Counted from the stretch's first letter, positions 35,516-45,213 are shown. The stretch: DNA of 54,000 nucleotides from an uncultured Oscillospiraceae bacterium (GCA_900546785.1 URED01000009.1:1-54000), one strand, 5' to 3'. The notes: a model not told the origin generated them from the sequence alone. Made by a program: numbers and translations.

Positions 35516-36822
35516 TAATTCCTATCCTCCGTACGGATATTTATAATCATGATCCTTTTCGTTGAGCTGTTTACACAGACTCTTTCAGAAACCGCATAAC
35601 CCGCAACACCGATAACGCCTGCATCGTCCGCAACCACAGGTACCCTGTATCTATTTTCGGCAGGTATGTGAAGCTCGTTAAACAGTTTTTTTAGACTTTT
35701 AGAGCAGTTTCTGCCTGCAACGGAGATCTTATCTCCCTGCATTCGGCTTCTGACGGTCACATTGCCAACTATTTTATCACAGTCACAGTAAAAATCAAAC
35801 TTTTTACCGTTAAATTCACATTTATTTAAGAAATCTTTTACAGATAGAATACTTTTATCAACATTAAAGGATATATTTTCATCTTTTTGCGAAATAACCG
35901 CCAAGCGTATCCTGCCCGCAGCAGACAACGCAAACAAATTCCCGCTGATCTGAAAACGTGAATTTCTATAACGCAAGGAAGATATGCCGCATATTATATT
36001 ATCGTTTGCACAAACGCCGTTATTTTTGAGCCACTTAACAATAATTCTGTTTACTTCACTTTCGGAAAGATCAATTAAACGTGAAACGTCAAGCTCATTG
36101 TTAATACAGATATCCGCGTATATTTTTTCAATATGTTTTTCTAAAAACTCCTCGTCCGCACGGGCAGACGAAATTAAGTGAAAAACATGGTTTTCAAAAT
36201 CTGCATTTACTTCCTTGAAGCGCGGAATGATCTGATGCCTTATAAAATTCCGTGTGTATGAATCGTCAGAATTCGTTTTATCGATTCTGTACGCAATATG
36301 CTTATCGTCAAGATAAGAGCGTATCTCGTCAGAGCCGATCTCAATAAGCGGGCGAACGATTTTGCCGCGAACGGGCGGAATTGCGCAAAGGCCTTTTAAA
36401 GAAGTGCCGCGCGCAATCCTGAAAAGCATGGTCTCAATATTATCGGATAGATTATGCGCGGTAGCTATCTTATCACATTCAAATGAGCCAAAAAAGTCGT
36501 ATCTTGCCTTTCTGCTGTACTCCTCCACGCTCATTTTATATTCTTTTGCAAGAACGGGGGCGTTTATGTGTAAGATCTTAAAATCAATACCGTTCGCATT
36601 ACAGAACGCTTCGCAAAATTCGGCGTCAGCAATGCTTTCTTCGCCTCGAATACCGTGTTCCACATGCGCAGCAGTCAATTTCAGATCATACTCATCTTTA
36701 ATTTTAAGCAGAAAATGCGTTAACAAAACGGAATCGGCGCCGCCCGACAGCGCGATAAGCACCGAATCCCCTTTTGAAAACATATTGAACTTGTTAACTG
36801 TATCTTTAATCCTGTTCGTCAT
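35515..36822 (-). CDS. tilS: tRNA(Ile)-lysidine synthase
   Basis: TilS converts C34 of the tRNA-Ile CAT anticodon to lysidine so that it reads AUA. From the ATG at 36822 the protein has 435 residues, with the P-loop LSGGADS (26-31), AHVEHGIRGEES (about 60), the HNLSDNIETMLFRIARG block (about 117), and a C-terminal TilS_C region ending near RRIMIINIR-type residues. An earlier in-frame start at 36900 would lie 95 bases inside dnaB, so the later one is preferred; it still overlaps dnaB by 17 bases. Confidence 0.93.
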   Translation of the reverse strand: MTNRIKDTVNKFNMFSKGDSVLIALSGGADSVLLTHFLLKIKDEYDLKLTAAHVEHGIRGEESIADAEFCEAFCNANGIDFKILHINAPVLAKEYKMSVEEYSRKARYDFFGSFECDKIATAHNLSDNIETMLFRIARGTSLKGLCAIPPVRGKIVRPLIEIGSDEIRSYLDDKHIAYRIDKTNSDDSYTRNFIRHQIIPRFKEVNADFENHVFHLISSARADEEFLEKHIEKIYADICINNELDVSRLIDLSESEVNRIIVKWLKNNGVCANDNIICGISSLRYRNSRFQISGNLFALSAAGRIRLAVISQKDENISFNVDKSILSVKDFLNKCEFNGKKFDFYCDCDKIVGNVTVRSRMQGDKISVAGRNCSKSLKKLFNELHIPAENRYRVPVVADDAGVIGVAGYAVSERVCVNSSTKRIMIINIRTEDRN

Positions 36823-38188
36823 TGCCGTAATCTTTTTCAACGCATCTGAATCTTGTAAATTCCTTATCAAACGCCATTTCAACAACGCCTGTAGCTCCAT
36901 GCCTGTTTTTCGCCACGATCAGTTCCGTTGCCGATTCATCGATCTGGCTGCGCTTATCTTCATCCAGCTCGCCGCTGTAATAATCCGGTCTGTAAAGGAA
37001 CAGCACGATATCCGCATCCTGTTCTATAGAACCGGATTCTCTCAGATCCGCAAGCTGAGGTCTGTGGTTTTTATTTCTGCCCTCCGTGCCGCCTCTTGAG
37101 AGCTGGGCACAGCAAATTACCGGAATGTTCAGATCCTTTGCCATCATTTTGAGATTTCTTGTAATATCCGAAACCTCCTGCACGCGGTTCTCTTTCCTGA
37201 CGGCAGATCTTAAAAGTCCCAGATAGTCTATCATAACAACGTCTACGTCTTTCATGCGTCGCACCTTTGCCTTTATCTCCGGAACACTGATTCCCGAAGA
37301 ATCGTCTAAGTAAAGCTCTGCCTCCTCAAATTCGCCCGCAGCGTTGCCGAGGCGTACCCATTCATCATCTGTCAATTCACCGCGCCTGATTTTTTGGCTG
37401 GGAATGCCTGCGCGAGAAGAAAGCAGCCTTTCAGCCAACTGTTCTTTTGACATCTCAAGGCTGAAAAACACGCACTTCTTTCTTGCGGTCATGGAAACGT
37501 TTTGCGCAAGGTTCAAAGCAAAAGACGTTTTACCCATTGCAGGACGAGCGCCCACAATAACAAGGTCTGACTTGTTTAGGCCGGAAATATATCTGTCCAG
37601 CAAGCTGAAACCGGAAGGAACAGCCTGGTATTTTTCTTTATCTTCCCCGGTGATCTTATGTAAACGGTCATAAACATCGTTTACAATAACCGAGGAGAGC
37701 TTTTTCGGATCATCGTCTTCAGAACCTTTTCTGATGTCATATATCTTTTGCTCGGCATATTCAAGCAGCGAGATCGCATTAGAATTATTTGAAACAGCAG
37801 TATCGATAATATGCTGAGAAACGCTGATAAGACTGCGAAGATAATACTGCTCTTCAACGATCTTGGCATAAGTTTTGACGTTGGCGGTTGAAGCTACAAT
37901 ATCTCTTAATGTTAAAAGGTATTCTCTTCCGCCGGCTTCGTCATAAAGCCCCTCTTTTGCAAGGGCGTCCGCAATTACAACCGGGTCGATTTTTGCATTT
38001 GAGCCGGTAAACATAGCCATCATGGAACCGAAGATAGCCTTATGCTGCGGCAAATAAAAATATTCCTGTTTTACTATGGATACAACATCTTCCATGCAAT
38101 CCGGATCAATAAGGATTGAGCCCAGAACAGACTGCTCCGCTTCCAGATTATAAGGCATGGATACTGCGCCCGAAGGATTTTCAGGCAT
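36806..38188 (-). CDS. dnaB: Replicative DNA helicase DnaB
   Basis: DnaB unwinds DNA at the fork. The 460-residue protein has the N-terminal primase-interacting domain (YNLEAEQSVLGSILIDPD, about 13) and the RecA-like helicase domain with Walker A GARPAMGKTS (about 207), ERLLSSRAG, VVMIDYLGLL and the QLSRGTEGR-like segment (AQLSRGGTEGR, about 363). Length is standard and no intein is present. It follows rplI by 21 bases, the common Firmicute order. Confidence 0.97.
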   Translation of the reverse strand: MPENPSGAVSMPYNLEAEQSVLGSILIDPDCMEDVVSIVKQEYFYLPQHKAIFGSMMAMFTGSNAKIDPVVIADALAKEGLYDEAGGREYLLTLRDIVASTANVKTYAKIVEEQYYLRSLISVSQHIIDTAVSNNSNAISLLEYAEQKIYDIRKGSEDDDPKKLSSVIVNDVYDRLHKITGEDKEKYQAVPSGFSLLDRYISGLNKSDLVIVGARPAMGKTSFALNLAQNVSMTARKKCVFFSLEMSKEQLAERLLSSRAGIPSQKIRRGELTDDEWVRLGNAAGEFEEAELYLDDSSGISVPEIKAKVRRMKDVDVVMIDYLGLLRSAVRKENRVQEVSDITRNLKMMAKDLNIPVICCAQLSRGGTEGRNKNHRPQLADLRESGSIEQDADIVLFLYRPDYYSGELDEDKRSQIDESATELIVAKNRHGATGVVEMAFDKEFTRFRCVEKDYGNDEQD

Positions 38189-38209
38189 AATTTATCATCT
38201 GCCTTTCAT

Positions 38210-38653
38210 TCAGACTTCGGATACCTGAACATATATTTTTGCGCTGATTCCCTGATAGATCTTTACTTCAGCCTCATATGTGCCGAACTGTTTGATATCC
38301 TCCACGGCGATCTTGCGCTTATCAATATCCAGCCCGAGCTCTTTTTTGATCTGAGCGGAAATATCCTTAGCCGTAACAGAGCCGAAAAGTTTGCCGTTAG
38401 CACCTGCTTTTGCTGTCATTTTAAAGGTTTTACCCTCGATCTCAGCAGCATCTGCCTGCGCGGCTTTGATCTCCTCTTGTTTATGGAACTTTTTGGCGTT
38501 TTCCTTGTTGTTAAAATCATTCATTGCGCTTGCGTTTGCTTCAACGGCAAGCCCGCGCGGGAAAAGATAATTTCTTGCATAGCCGTCTGAAGCGTTTACA
38601 AGCTCTCCCTTTTTTCCTAAATTTTTTACATCCTGCTTTAAAATAACTTTCAT
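38210..38653 (-). CDS. rplI: 50S ribosomal protein L9
   Basis: L9 has an N-terminal domain ([20 protein letters not shown], and [16 protein letters not shown] matching the L9 signature), a long central helix and a C-terminal domain ([20 protein letters not shown]). Length 147 is normal. It binds 23S rRNA near the L1 stalk. It lies between rnj and dnaB, with gaps of 13 and 21 bases. The gdpP gene that often precedes rplI is replaced by rnj here. Confidence 0.97.
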   Translation of the reverse strand: MKVILKQDVKNLGKKGELVNASDGYARNYLFPRGLAVEANASAMNDFNNKENAKKFHKQEEIKAAQADAAEIEGKTFKMTAKAGANGKLFGSVTAKDISAQIKKELGLDIDKRKIAVEDIKQFGTYEAEVKIYQGISAKIYVQVSEV

Positions 38654-38666
38654 AATTGCACCTGCT

Positions 38667-40448
38667 TTAGACTTCCATGATAATCGGCAAAATCATAGGA
38701 TTTCGCTTGGTTTTTTCATACATCAAATGAGATATTTCATCTCTTAAACTGGTTTTAACGCTGTTCCAGTCATGATAGCGGCTGTTATAGGTTTCATCGA
38801 TCACGCGGCATGCAAGATCTCTTGCCGAGTTGATAAGCTCCTCGCTTTCGCGCACATAAACAAATCCGCGGCTGACGATATCCGGACCGCAAAGAATATC
38901 GCCGGTCTCTGAATCTATTGTAGCAACAATAACGATAAGTCCGTCTGCGGAAAGGCGTTTTCTGTCGTTCAAAACGATATTGCCGACATCGCCTACACCA
39001 TAACCGTCAACATACACATCGCCGCTCGGCACATCGTCAAGGCGCTTTATGCCCTTTTCGGATATCTCGATATAATTACCGATATCACCCACAAAAATAT
39101 TTTTCTTGCTGATTCCCATCGATTCCGCAAGCTGCGCATGCTTTCTGAGATGCTTTTGCTCGCCGTGAACCGGAATGAAGAATTTCGGATTCACAATACC
39201 CATCATCAGCTTCAGCTCGTCCTGACAAGCATGGCCAGAAACATGAACTTCATACATTTTTTCGTAAATAACTTCGATATCGCGCTTCATCAGCTCATTT
39301 ACAACGTTGCCTACCATTTTTTCATTGCCGGGTATCGGAGTTGCAGAGATGATAACATAATCATTTGGCGATGCGGTAACCTTTTTATGCTCGCCGTTCG
39401 CGATCTTTGTAAGCGCGCTCATGGGCTCGCCCTGTGAACCGGTGGTGATGATAACCAGTTTATCGTCAGGATAATTTCTGATATCGTCAATACTTATCAA
39501 AAGATTATCCGGAACGATAAGATAACCAAGCTCCTCGCCCACCTGTACAAGGTTTTCAAGGCTTCTGCCAACCACGGCAACCTTACGCTTCAAATGCTTG
39601 GCAACGTCTATGATCTGCTGGACTCTGTGAATATTCGATGCGAAAGTAGCAACTACGATCCTACGCTTACCCGCTTTTCTAAATAGGTTGAGGAAGGATT
39701 CGCCCACCTTCTTTTCACTCATCGTGTATCCGGGTCTTTCGGCATTTGTTGAATCCTGCAATAAAGCAAGTACGCCTTTCGTGCCGTATTCTGCAAATCT
39801 TGGCAGATTGATCATATCGCCGTCTACCGGTGTGGTATCTATCTTAAAATCGCCCGTATGGATAACGGTGCCACCGGCACAAGATACGGCAAGACCGACA
39901 GCATCCGGAATAGAATGATTGACGTGGATAAACTCGATTGTAAATTTTCCGAGCTTGATCTTATCCGACGGATTTATCTCATGCAGCTTTGCACTGTTGA
40001 GAAGCCCGTGTTCGGAGAGCTTGCCTTTTATCAAACCGATCGTAAGTCTTGTTGAATAGATAGGAACATTTATCTTTTTTAAAAGGTACGGTATTCCGCC
40101 GATATGATCCTCATGCCCGTGCGTTACGATAAGCCCTTTGATCTTATCCGCATTTTCTTCAACAAAAGTAAAATCGGGAATAACGGAATCTACGCCCGGA
40201 AGCTCAGAGCCCGGGAAAGCAAGCCCGCAGTCGATAATAAACATATCGCCGCCGTATTCATAGACGGTCATGTTCTTGCCGATCTCATTCATACCGCCGA
40301 GGAAAGCAATTTTAATATGCTCTGTTTGCCTTGTTTTGCGAACGGATGTCTGCGGCTTTTTGGAAACTCTGCGATAAGAATAAGTGCGCTTCGCGGAATT
40401 CCGTTTTCCGGCAGCGCTCTTTGCAGTGTTCGTATTTTGTTTTGCCAT
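38667..40448 (-). CDS. rnj: Ribonuclease J
   Basis: RNase J is the main Firmicute 5'-3' exo/endoribonuclease. From the ATG at 40448 the protein has 593 residues: a basic, low-complexity N-terminal extension of about 45, then the metallo-beta-lactamase core with [10 protein letters not shown] (about 107), the HTGDFKID block (about 200), the beta-CASP domain and the [10 protein letters not shown] motif (about 360). Whether it is the J1 or J2 paralogue cannot be said. GGAG is 13 bases upstream, a little far. The promoter at 40503-40531 appears to serve rnj, rplI, dnaB, tilS and ftsH. Confidence 0.95.
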   Translation of the reverse strand: MAKQNTNTAKSAAGKRNSAKRTYSYRRVSKKPQTSVRKTRQTEHIKIAFLGGMNEIGKNMTVYEYGGDMFIIDCGLAFPGSELPGVDSVIPDFTFVEENADKIKGLIVTHGHEDHIGGIPYLLKKINVPIYSTRLTIGLIKGKLSEHGLLNSAKLHEINPSDKIKLGKFTIEFIHVNHSIPDAVGLAVSCAGGTVIHTGDFKIDTTPVDGDMINLPRFAEYGTKGVLALLQDSTNAERPGYTMSEKKVGESFLNLFRKAGKRRIVVATFASNIHRVQQIIDVAKHLKRKVAVVGRSLENLVQVGEELGYLIVPDNLLISIDDIRNYPDDKLVIITTGSQGEPMSALTKIANGEHKKVTASPNDYVIISATPIPGNEKMVGNVVNELMKRDIEVIYEKMYEVHVSGHACQDELKLMMGIVNPKFFIPVHGEQKHLRKHAQLAESMGISKKNIFVGDIGNYIEISEKGIKRLDDVPSGDVYVDGYGVGDVGNIVLNDRKRLSADGLIVIVATIDSETGDILCGPDIVSRGFVYVRESEELINSARDLACRVIDETYNSRYHDWNSVKTSLRDEISHLMYEKTKRNPMILPIIMEV

Positions 40449-40502
40449 ATAAATAATAAAACTCCTTATTAAAAAATTTTTTCCGAACAAAAAGTTAGAT
40501 AT

Positions 40503-40531
40503 ATAATAAAATATAAAATATCACTTGTCAA
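40503..40531 (-). promoter_or_regulatory. Promoter of rnj and the following genes
   Basis: TTGACA (40526-40531), a 17-base spacer and TATTAT (40503-40508) on the minus strand. It is divergent from the rnhA promoter, with 35 bases between their -35 boxes. Confidence 0.8.
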
Positions 40532-40566
40532 GAAAAGAATTAAATATTTGCCAAAGTAATTCCATA

Positions 40567-40595
40567 TTGATTATTACCATAAAGAATGATAAAAT
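40567..40595 (+). promoter_or_regulatory. Promoter of rnhA
   Basis: TTGATT (40567-40572), a 17-base spacer and TAAAAT (40590-40595). The leader would be about 40 bases. Confidence 0.7.
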
Positions 40596-40640
40596 ATACC
40601 GAGTCAGAAAAATAATTATAGGACACGGGAACATCATATT

Positions 40641-41084
40641 ATGAAAAAAGTTTTGATCTATACGGACGGCGCTTGCAGCGGCAACCCCGGCTGCGGAGGC
40701 TGGGGCGCGGTTTTGGTATACGGAAAAGCAGAAAAAGAGCTTTGCGGCAGCGATAAAGACACAACGAATAACAGAATGGAATTGACTGCCGTAATAAAGG
40801 CGCTGGAAGCATTAAAAGAACCGTGTGAGGCGGAGATCACCACGGATTCAAAATATGTGTGCGACGCCGTAAATAACGGCTGGGTCTATTCTTGGCAGAA
40901 AAACGGCTGGAGAAAGGCGGATAAAAAGCCGGCTTTAAATGTTGATCTTTGGCAGAGGCTTTTGGAACTGCTGAAAGTTCACAAAACAACCTTTATATGG
41001 GTAAAGGGCCACAATGGGCACCCGTACAACGAAAGATGCGACAGACTTGCCGTAGAACAGTATAAAAAGCTGCAAAACAACTAA
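40641..41084 (+). CDS. rnhA: Ribonuclease HI
   Basis: RNase HI cleaves the RNA strand of RNA-DNA hybrids. The 147-residue protein has [11 protein letters not shown] (Asp9), [13 protein letters not shown] (Glu), TTDSKYV (Asp) and the final catalytic Asp in NERCDRLA, plus the basic handle [12 protein letters not shown]. All catalytic residues are present. A promoter and a terminator (41098-41116) make it a single-gene unit that converges on and slightly overlaps the minus-strand gene (stops share 4 bases). Confidence 0.97.
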   Translation: MKKVLIYTDGACSGNPGCGGWGAVLVYGKAEKELCGSDKDTTNNRMELTAVIKALEALKEPCEAEITTDSKYVCDAVNNGWVYSWQKNGWRKADKKPALNVDLWQRLLELLKVHKTTFIWVKGHNGHPYNERCDRLAVEQYKKLQNN

Positions 41085-41935
41085 TTCGCTTTATTTTCAG
41101 GCGGCAATACCGCCTGTTTTTTTATTGTTGCGATCCCTATCCCAAAACGGTTTCCCGCAAGTCTGTAAGCCTTGGCGCGCTTTTGAAGGCTTGTGTTTTC
41201 GGGCAGCTTTTTTAGCTGCGCGTGCAGATACACAGGTCTTTTTAATCCGAAAAGTCTTTCAAACGTTTGATTTTCATAGTTTATTGAATAATTTATATCA
41301 AATAATTCGGTAAATTTAAGTATATTGCTGTCTTCCTCCATAAAGTCCATGTTCTTCCCGTATACCAGCCAACTTTCACAAAGAAAATAATCCCATTTTA
41401 TCTCAAGAAAATATTTATCGAAAAAAGCAACAGCATATGCTAATGAACACTTACATTCCTCATGATCAAGTTTTCCGCAGGCAGGTATATGCACATTCAA
41501 TACCGTATCGCCGTATTTAAACGGAAGCTTTGCGTAACGCATCGTAGGATTTTTACATTCATAGATCTGAAATTGAAGCCTGCCGAGCTTGAAAAGTTTG
41601 AACGAAACATGATGCCTGATCCAATTATAATTTTCAAGACCCTTGTTATGATTATTTCGGCACCAGATACCAAGATCGGAAAGGGTATCAAAAAAGATAC
41701 TGTCCTCAATTCCCTTTTCCTTGTATTTTTTATGGGTAAACTCAAAAGCCTTTAAGGCAACTGCAAGGCGCTGTAAATCGTTAAGTTTTTTCATCACCGC
41801 AGTATTTCCGGCGGAATACGCTTTTGCACAGCGCAAAAAAGCGACCTCATCCTGCACGGCAAGGTCACTTAGTTTTGTTTTAAGATCGTCGCTGATACTA
41901 CAGTCATTCAAATACAAAAAATCCATAATGATCAC
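41081..41935 (-). CDS. Acyltransferase-domain protein (DUF5596/GNAT-like C-terminal)
   Basis: The 284-residue protein fits the family with a GNAT-like C-terminal domain. [20 protein letters not shown] (about 142-161), then [16 protein letters not shown] (about 185) and [12 protein letters not shown] (about 201) follow the family pattern of HIP..G.L, C.SWLL and SNI..F. Acyl transfer is implied by fold only; substrate unknown. The first codon is GTG, which overlaps the stop of the upstream membrane-protein gene as GTGA; an ATG 9 bases later is possible but has no ribosome binding site. A phage/lysozyme-like role is not supported. Confidence 0.75.
   Translation of the reverse strand: MIIMDFLYLNDCSISDDLKTKLSDLAVQDEVAFLRCAKAYSAGNTAVMKKLNDLQRLAVALKAFEFTHKKYKEKGIEDSIFFDTLSDLGIWCRNNHNKGLENYNWIRHHVSFKLFKLGRLQFQIYECKNPTMRYAKLPFKYGDTVLNVHIPACGKLDHEECKCSLAYAVAFFDKYFLEIKWDYFLCESWLVYGKNMDFMEEDSNILKFTELFDINYSINYENQTFERLFGLKRPVYLHAQLKKLPENTSLQKRAKAYRLAGNRFGIGIATIKKQAVLPPENKAN
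41098..41116 (+). terminator. Terminator of rnhA, inside the end of the acyltransferase gene
   Basis: CAGGCGG, five-base loop, CCGCCTG, then seven T on the plus strand. It lies within the last codons of the minus-strand gene. Confidence 0.85.
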
Positions 41936-42558
41936 TGAGAAGCACTACCGGAAGAAGTCTGTGAAGTGCTTTGAGAAGTCTGGGCAGCCGTAGTCGTTTC
42001 ATATCTGCTCGTTAACCCGCTTGAAACCACATAACGCACCTCCGCCTCAATACCGTACTGCTCTAAAAGCGGCAGGATTTCTTCATAAAGGAAAGTGGAA
42101 TCCGCATCCTCGTCCTGAACAACAAAGCTTGTGCCTGAATCAAGATAACGCACCTCTCTTTGCAGGCCCTCAATGCCGTCAACTTCCGTGCCTTCAAAAA
42201 AGATATAAGTGCCCTTAACGGTTATAATGCCGTCATACGGATTTGCCGGCAAAGTGTATTCTTCTGTTGCAGGCTCTGTTGTAGTAGTCGCAGTGCCGAG
42301 ACCTATACCTGCCAGAGAGCCGCTGAAATAAAGATAGCAGAACACGGCAACGACGACCACAATAAAAGTAATGATGATCGGCCATTTGCTGCTTTTCTTC
42401 TCTTTTCTGAACCTGTGGCGTTCAAGTGTGGCGGTATCCTCTTCAACATGCGTTGCATCCACGTCAACGATGTTTTCCGTTTCATGATAAGAAGCGTCCG
42501 TGACCTTATGAACCACCAAAGGGCTGTCAAGATGTTCGTTATTATAATCGTTAGCCAT
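41932..42558 (-). CDS. Single-pass membrane protein with ExbD/TolR-like outer part, unknown
   Basis: I do not recognise the family with confidence. The 208-residue protein has an acidic cytoplasmic tail (about 1-55), a basic stop (RFRKEKKSSKW), one membrane helix (about 59-80), a Thr-rich linker, a folded outer domain (about 103-178) and a Ser/Thr/Gln-rich C-terminus. The outer domain pattern of beta-alpha segments (ITVKGTYIFFEGTEVDGIEG, SFVVQDEDADSTFLYEEILP, YGIEAEVRYV) resembles ExbD/TolR, but a Gram-positive setting makes a Tol role unlikely. Its own promoter is at 42605-42633. It overlaps the acyltransferase gene as GTGA. Confidence 0.6.
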   Translation of the reverse strand: MANDYNNEHLDSPLVVHKVTDASYHETENIVDVDATHVEEDTATLERHRFRKEKKSSKWPIIITFIVVVVAVFCYLYFSGSLAGIGLGTATTTTEPATEEYTLPANPYDGIITVKGTYIFFEGTEVDGIEGLQREVRYLDSGTSFVVQDEDADSTFLYEEILPLLEQYGIEAEVRYVVSSGLTSRYETTTAAQTSQSTSQTSSGSASQ

Positions 42559-42604
42559 TTAAATTTTCCTTTTTACCGCAAAATTCTTCTTTTTCTTAAT
42601 TTAA

Positions 42605-42633
42605 ATAATATCATAATCGTTATTTTTTTTCAA
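42605..42633 (-). promoter_or_regulatory. Promoter of the membrane-protein/acyltransferase pair
   Basis: TTGAAA (42628-42633), a 17-base spacer and TATTAT (42605-42610) on the minus strand, back-to-back with the ROK promoter. Confidence 0.7.
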
Positions 42634-42640
42634 CAAGTTA

Positions 42641-42669
42641 TTGCAATTAAAAAATTACGCTGTTATAAT
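42641..42669 (+). promoter_or_regulatory. Promoter of the ROK kinase gene
   Basis: TTGCAA (42641-42646), a 17-base spacer and TATAAT (42664-42669). The leader is about 20 bases. Confidence 0.8.
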
Positions 42670-42696
42670 TCAATTATAAAGAATTGGAGTGTTGTT

Positions 42697-43578
42697 ATGA
42701 GAATTCTTGCTTTTGACATCGGCGGTACAAATATCAAATACGCTGTTTGCAATGAAAAATATAAGCTTACGAAGATACAGTCGGTACCAACGGAGGCTGC
42801 CAAGGGCGGTCAGTATATCATCAATAAAGTTCTTGATATTATTGACGGCTTTGAGGATATTGACAGAATTGCAATCAGCACCGCAGGGCAGGTGGATTCC
42901 GAAAACGGGATCGTTGTATATGCTACAGATAACATTCCTTATTACACGGGCATGATGGTCAAAAAAATGGTTGAGAGCAAGACCGGGATCCCGACTTATG
43001 TTGAAAACGACGTAAATGCCGCAGCTATAGGCGAGGCATTATTCGGCGCCGCAGAGGGTTGCAGTGATTTTATCTGCCTCACTTTCGGAACAGGTATAGG
43101 CGGCGCAATATATATCAATAATGAGCTTTATAAAGGCTCCCATTCCTCTGCCGGAGAATTCGGGCATATCATAACCCATGCGGGCGGCAGACCGTGCACC
43201 TGCGGCGGCGAGGGCTGTTACGAGCAATATGCTTCTGCCAAGGCGCTTACCCAGGCGGTTGAAAAAGTTGCCGGAAAAGAGTTAAACGGATTTCAGATCT
43301 TTCAGAAGGAAAATATTGAAAACCAAGAGATACGCCACGCCGTTGACATTTGGATAGACGAGATCATAATCGGCCTTAAAAGCCTGATATGTGTTTTTAA
43401 CCCGTCACTCATTGTTCTCAGCGGCGGAATCATGAGCGAAGAATATATAATTGACCTGATAGACAGAAAAATTTATAAAGAGCTTATGACGAATTTTAAG
43501 AATGTTAAGATCGTCAATACACAGCTCGGTAACAATGCAGGTCTTTTAGGCGTTGCGTACAAAGCCTCAAAATTATAA
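42697..43578 (+). CDS. ROK family sugar kinase
   Basis: From the ATG at 42697 (TTGGAG box upstream) the protein has 293 residues. FDIGGTNIKYAV (6-17) is the phosphate-binding loop, ENDVNAAAIGEALFG (about 103) carries the catalytic Asp, GTGIGGAI follows, and GRPCTCGGEGCYEQYAS (about 164-180) is the ROK zinc motif. There is no N-terminal helix-turn-helix, so it is a kinase, not a repressor. The substrate may be glucose, N-acetylmannosamine or another hexose. The open frame extends upstream of the ATG, but that part is promoter. It is a single-gene unit with a terminator. Confidence 0.92.
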   Translation: MRILAFDIGGTNIKYAVCNEKYKLTKIQSVPTEAAKGGQYIINKVLDIIDGFEDIDRIAISTAGQVDSENGIVVYATDNIPYYTGMMVKKMVESKTGIPTYVENDVNAAAIGEALFGAAEGCSDFICLTFGTGIGGAIYINNELYKGSHSSAGEFGHIITHAGGRPCTCGGEGCYEQYASAKALTQAVEKVAGKELNGFQIFQKENIENQEIRHAVDIWIDEIIIGLKSLICVFNPSLIVLSGGIMSEEYIIDLIDRKIYKELMTNFKNVKIVNTQLGNNAGLLGVAYKASKL

Positions 43579-43596
43579 AGTAAGATGATAAAATGC

Positions 43597-43622
43597 AGAT
43601 CCAGCGCATGTTCGCCGGATCT
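43597..43622 (+). terminator. Terminator of the ROK gene
   Basis: AGATCC + GCG paired with CGC + GGATCT, one mismatch, followed by six T. Confidence 0.8.
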
Positions 43623-43633
43623 TTTTTACGAAA

Positions 43634-44653
43634 TTATTTGAACTTCATAGTCAGCATACCGTCGTTGGTAAAATCCGTTACGATCTCCTTTACCGCTGTC
43701 TGTCCGTTTTTGAACTTTACGGTTATTTTTATACTATCCGTTGGCAGTTCGCCGAATTCAGCGTCGGGATTATTTAGCAAAAATCCGATCGCCTCGTCCG
43801 GCCAGTAACTGACATAGCCAATTTCTTCACCGGGCAGATACGTTTTTGCAACAACTTTTTTCTGATTCATTTGCAGCAAATTCTGATTTTTATCTTTATC
43901 TTTATCTATGATCAGTATGCAGTAATCGTAATAGTTTTCGTCCTCGCCTGCCATATCGGAAGCGTAGCAGGAATATTCGTAAGTTGAAATCTTTGAAACA
44001 TCAAAGCTATCGTCGTAAATATATGCGGAACAGTCCTTACTGCTGATTAGCTCCGAAACAAAGTTCTGTTTAATTTGAGAAGAATTTTTTCCGTCTGACG
44101 CGGCTATCTGCGCATTATATTCGTTAAATTGCTGCTGTGATATAGGAATAACCGCAGAATAATATTTCTTCTGATTTACAAGACTGTTCTTTAATAACCC
44201 ATCCATATAAGTGAATGTGCCGTTATTGCTCTCAAATGTTACGGACTCGATCTCTTCTGCCGATCTTACGGTAATACCGTTATCGTCACTGCCGGCACTG
44301 ACAAAATATCCGTCCGAACCCTGAATCAAGGATATCTTTAAGTCCATCAGCTCAACATCATCATTACTTATAGTTATGACGTTATCCGGATTATCCTGCG
44401 CATAAGCAACGATTGAAAAATCACTTGAGGCGGATGAGGATTGCGGATTGCGGGTATCAGAATACCTGTCTGATGACACATAATAAATGCCGAAACTGCC
44501 TGCGACAGCCACCGCAAACACGGCAACTGCCGCAATGATCTTTTTTGGAGAAAACATAAGTCCTTTCTTATTTTCCGCCATGCTTAAAACTTTCTTATTG
44601 ATATCGTCGCCCGGCACAATTTCGTTAAACAGCTCTTTATATTCTTTTTTCAT
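43634..44653 (-). CDS. Membrane anti-sigma-like protein, partner of the ECF sigma factor
   Basis: The 339-residue protein has a short cytoplasmic part (MKKEYKELFNEIVPGDDINK), one membrane helix (about 38-58: IIAAVAVFAVAVAGSFGIYYV, quoted in part) and a long outer domain with no motif I can name. The pattern (an ECF gene directly upstream with a 4-base overlap, then a single-pass protein) is that of a sigma factor with its regulator. The N-terminal 35 residues lack a zinc anti-sigma motif (HX3CX2C), so binding would be by another type of domain. The outer part may be a signal sensor. Confidence 0.65.
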   Translation of the reverse strand: MKKEYKELFNEIVPGDDINKKVLSMAENKKGLMFSPKKIIAAVAVFAVAVAGSFGIYYVSSDRYSDTRNPQSSSASSDFSIVAYAQDNPDNVITISNDDVELMDLKISLIQGSDGYFVSAGSDDNGITVRSAEEIESVTFESNNGTFTYMDGLLKNSLVNQKKYYSAVIPISQQQFNEYNAQIAASDGKNSSQIKQNFVSELISSKDCSAYIYDDSFDVSKISTYEYSCYASDMAGEDENYYDYCILIIDKDKDKNQNLLQMNQKKVVAKTYLPGEEIGYVSYWPDEAIGFLLNNPDAEFGELPTDSIKITVKFKNGQTAVKEIVTDFTNDGMLTMKFK

Positions 44654-45123
44654 AATGTAGCCTCCTTTTCAAGTATTGCTTTCAGTTTATTTCTTGAGCG
44701 CTGCAGCAGAACGCCTACATTCCCCTCTTTAAGTTCCAACGTTTTTGCGATTTCTTTAATGCTCAGATCTTCATGATAAAACAGGTGCAGAATTAAAGAG
44801 TATTTTTTAGGAAGCTTATTTAAGGCATAAGATAAATCTTCTTTCTCAACCTGTATGTCTTCAAAAGACTCATCCAGTTCGCAAACCTTTGTTTTCCAAA
44901 ATGAACGCAGGCTGGTTTTTGAACAGTTTACGGTAACGCGAATGAACCATGCTTTTTCATGCTCTTCATTTTCAAACACGGGCTGTTTTCGTATATATCT
45001 GTAAAACACTTCCTGGTACACATCATCGGTATCCGCGCTGTTTTTCATCTGCGCATATGCAAGACGGTAGACCATATTGCCGTTGCGTTCTATGATTTGC
45101 TTTATTTCGTCATGACGATCCAA
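44650..45123 (-). CDS. ECF-type RNA polymerase sigma factor
   Basis: The 157-residue protein has sigma region 2 (NMVYRLAYAQMKNSADTDDVYQEVFYR, quoted in part: ADTDDVYQEVFYRY, about 31-44) and a region 4 helix-turn-helix (LSIKEIAKTLELKEGNVGVL, about 118-137). It would direct polymerase to a small regulon under control of the downstream membrane protein. The start is TTG (45121-45123), 7 bases after a GGAGG box; no in-frame ATG fits. No clear ECF-type promoter was seen upstream, so self-activation is unsettled. Confidence 0.9.
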   Translation of the reverse strand: MDRHDEIKQIIERNGNMVYRLAYAQMKNSADTDDVYQEVFYRYIRKQPVFENEEHEKAWFIRVTVNCSKTSLRSFWKTKVCELDESFEDIQVEKEDLSYALNKLPKKYSLILHLFYHEDLSIKEIAKTLELKEGNVGVLLQRSRNKLKAILEKEATL

Positions 45124-45187
45124 TCAAAAACCTCCTTTCACTACAAATACTTTTTTAATCTGCAAAATTTAACAAAAATAATTAAAA

Positions 45188-45213
45188 AAGCTGCTTCATA
45201 TTGAAACAGCCTT
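45188..45213 (-). terminator. Terminator of the FliB-like gene
   Basis: An imperfect hairpin AAG.CTGCTTC with GAAACAGCCTT overlaps the stop codon at 45212-45214, with TTTTTTAATT following on the minus strand. Confidence 0.55.

Noticed and set aside
42160..42696. Upstream extension of the ROK kinase frame
   Set aside because: It covers the divergent promoter region and the membrane-protein gene; the ATG at 42697 has a ribosome binding site and gives the family's normal N-terminus.
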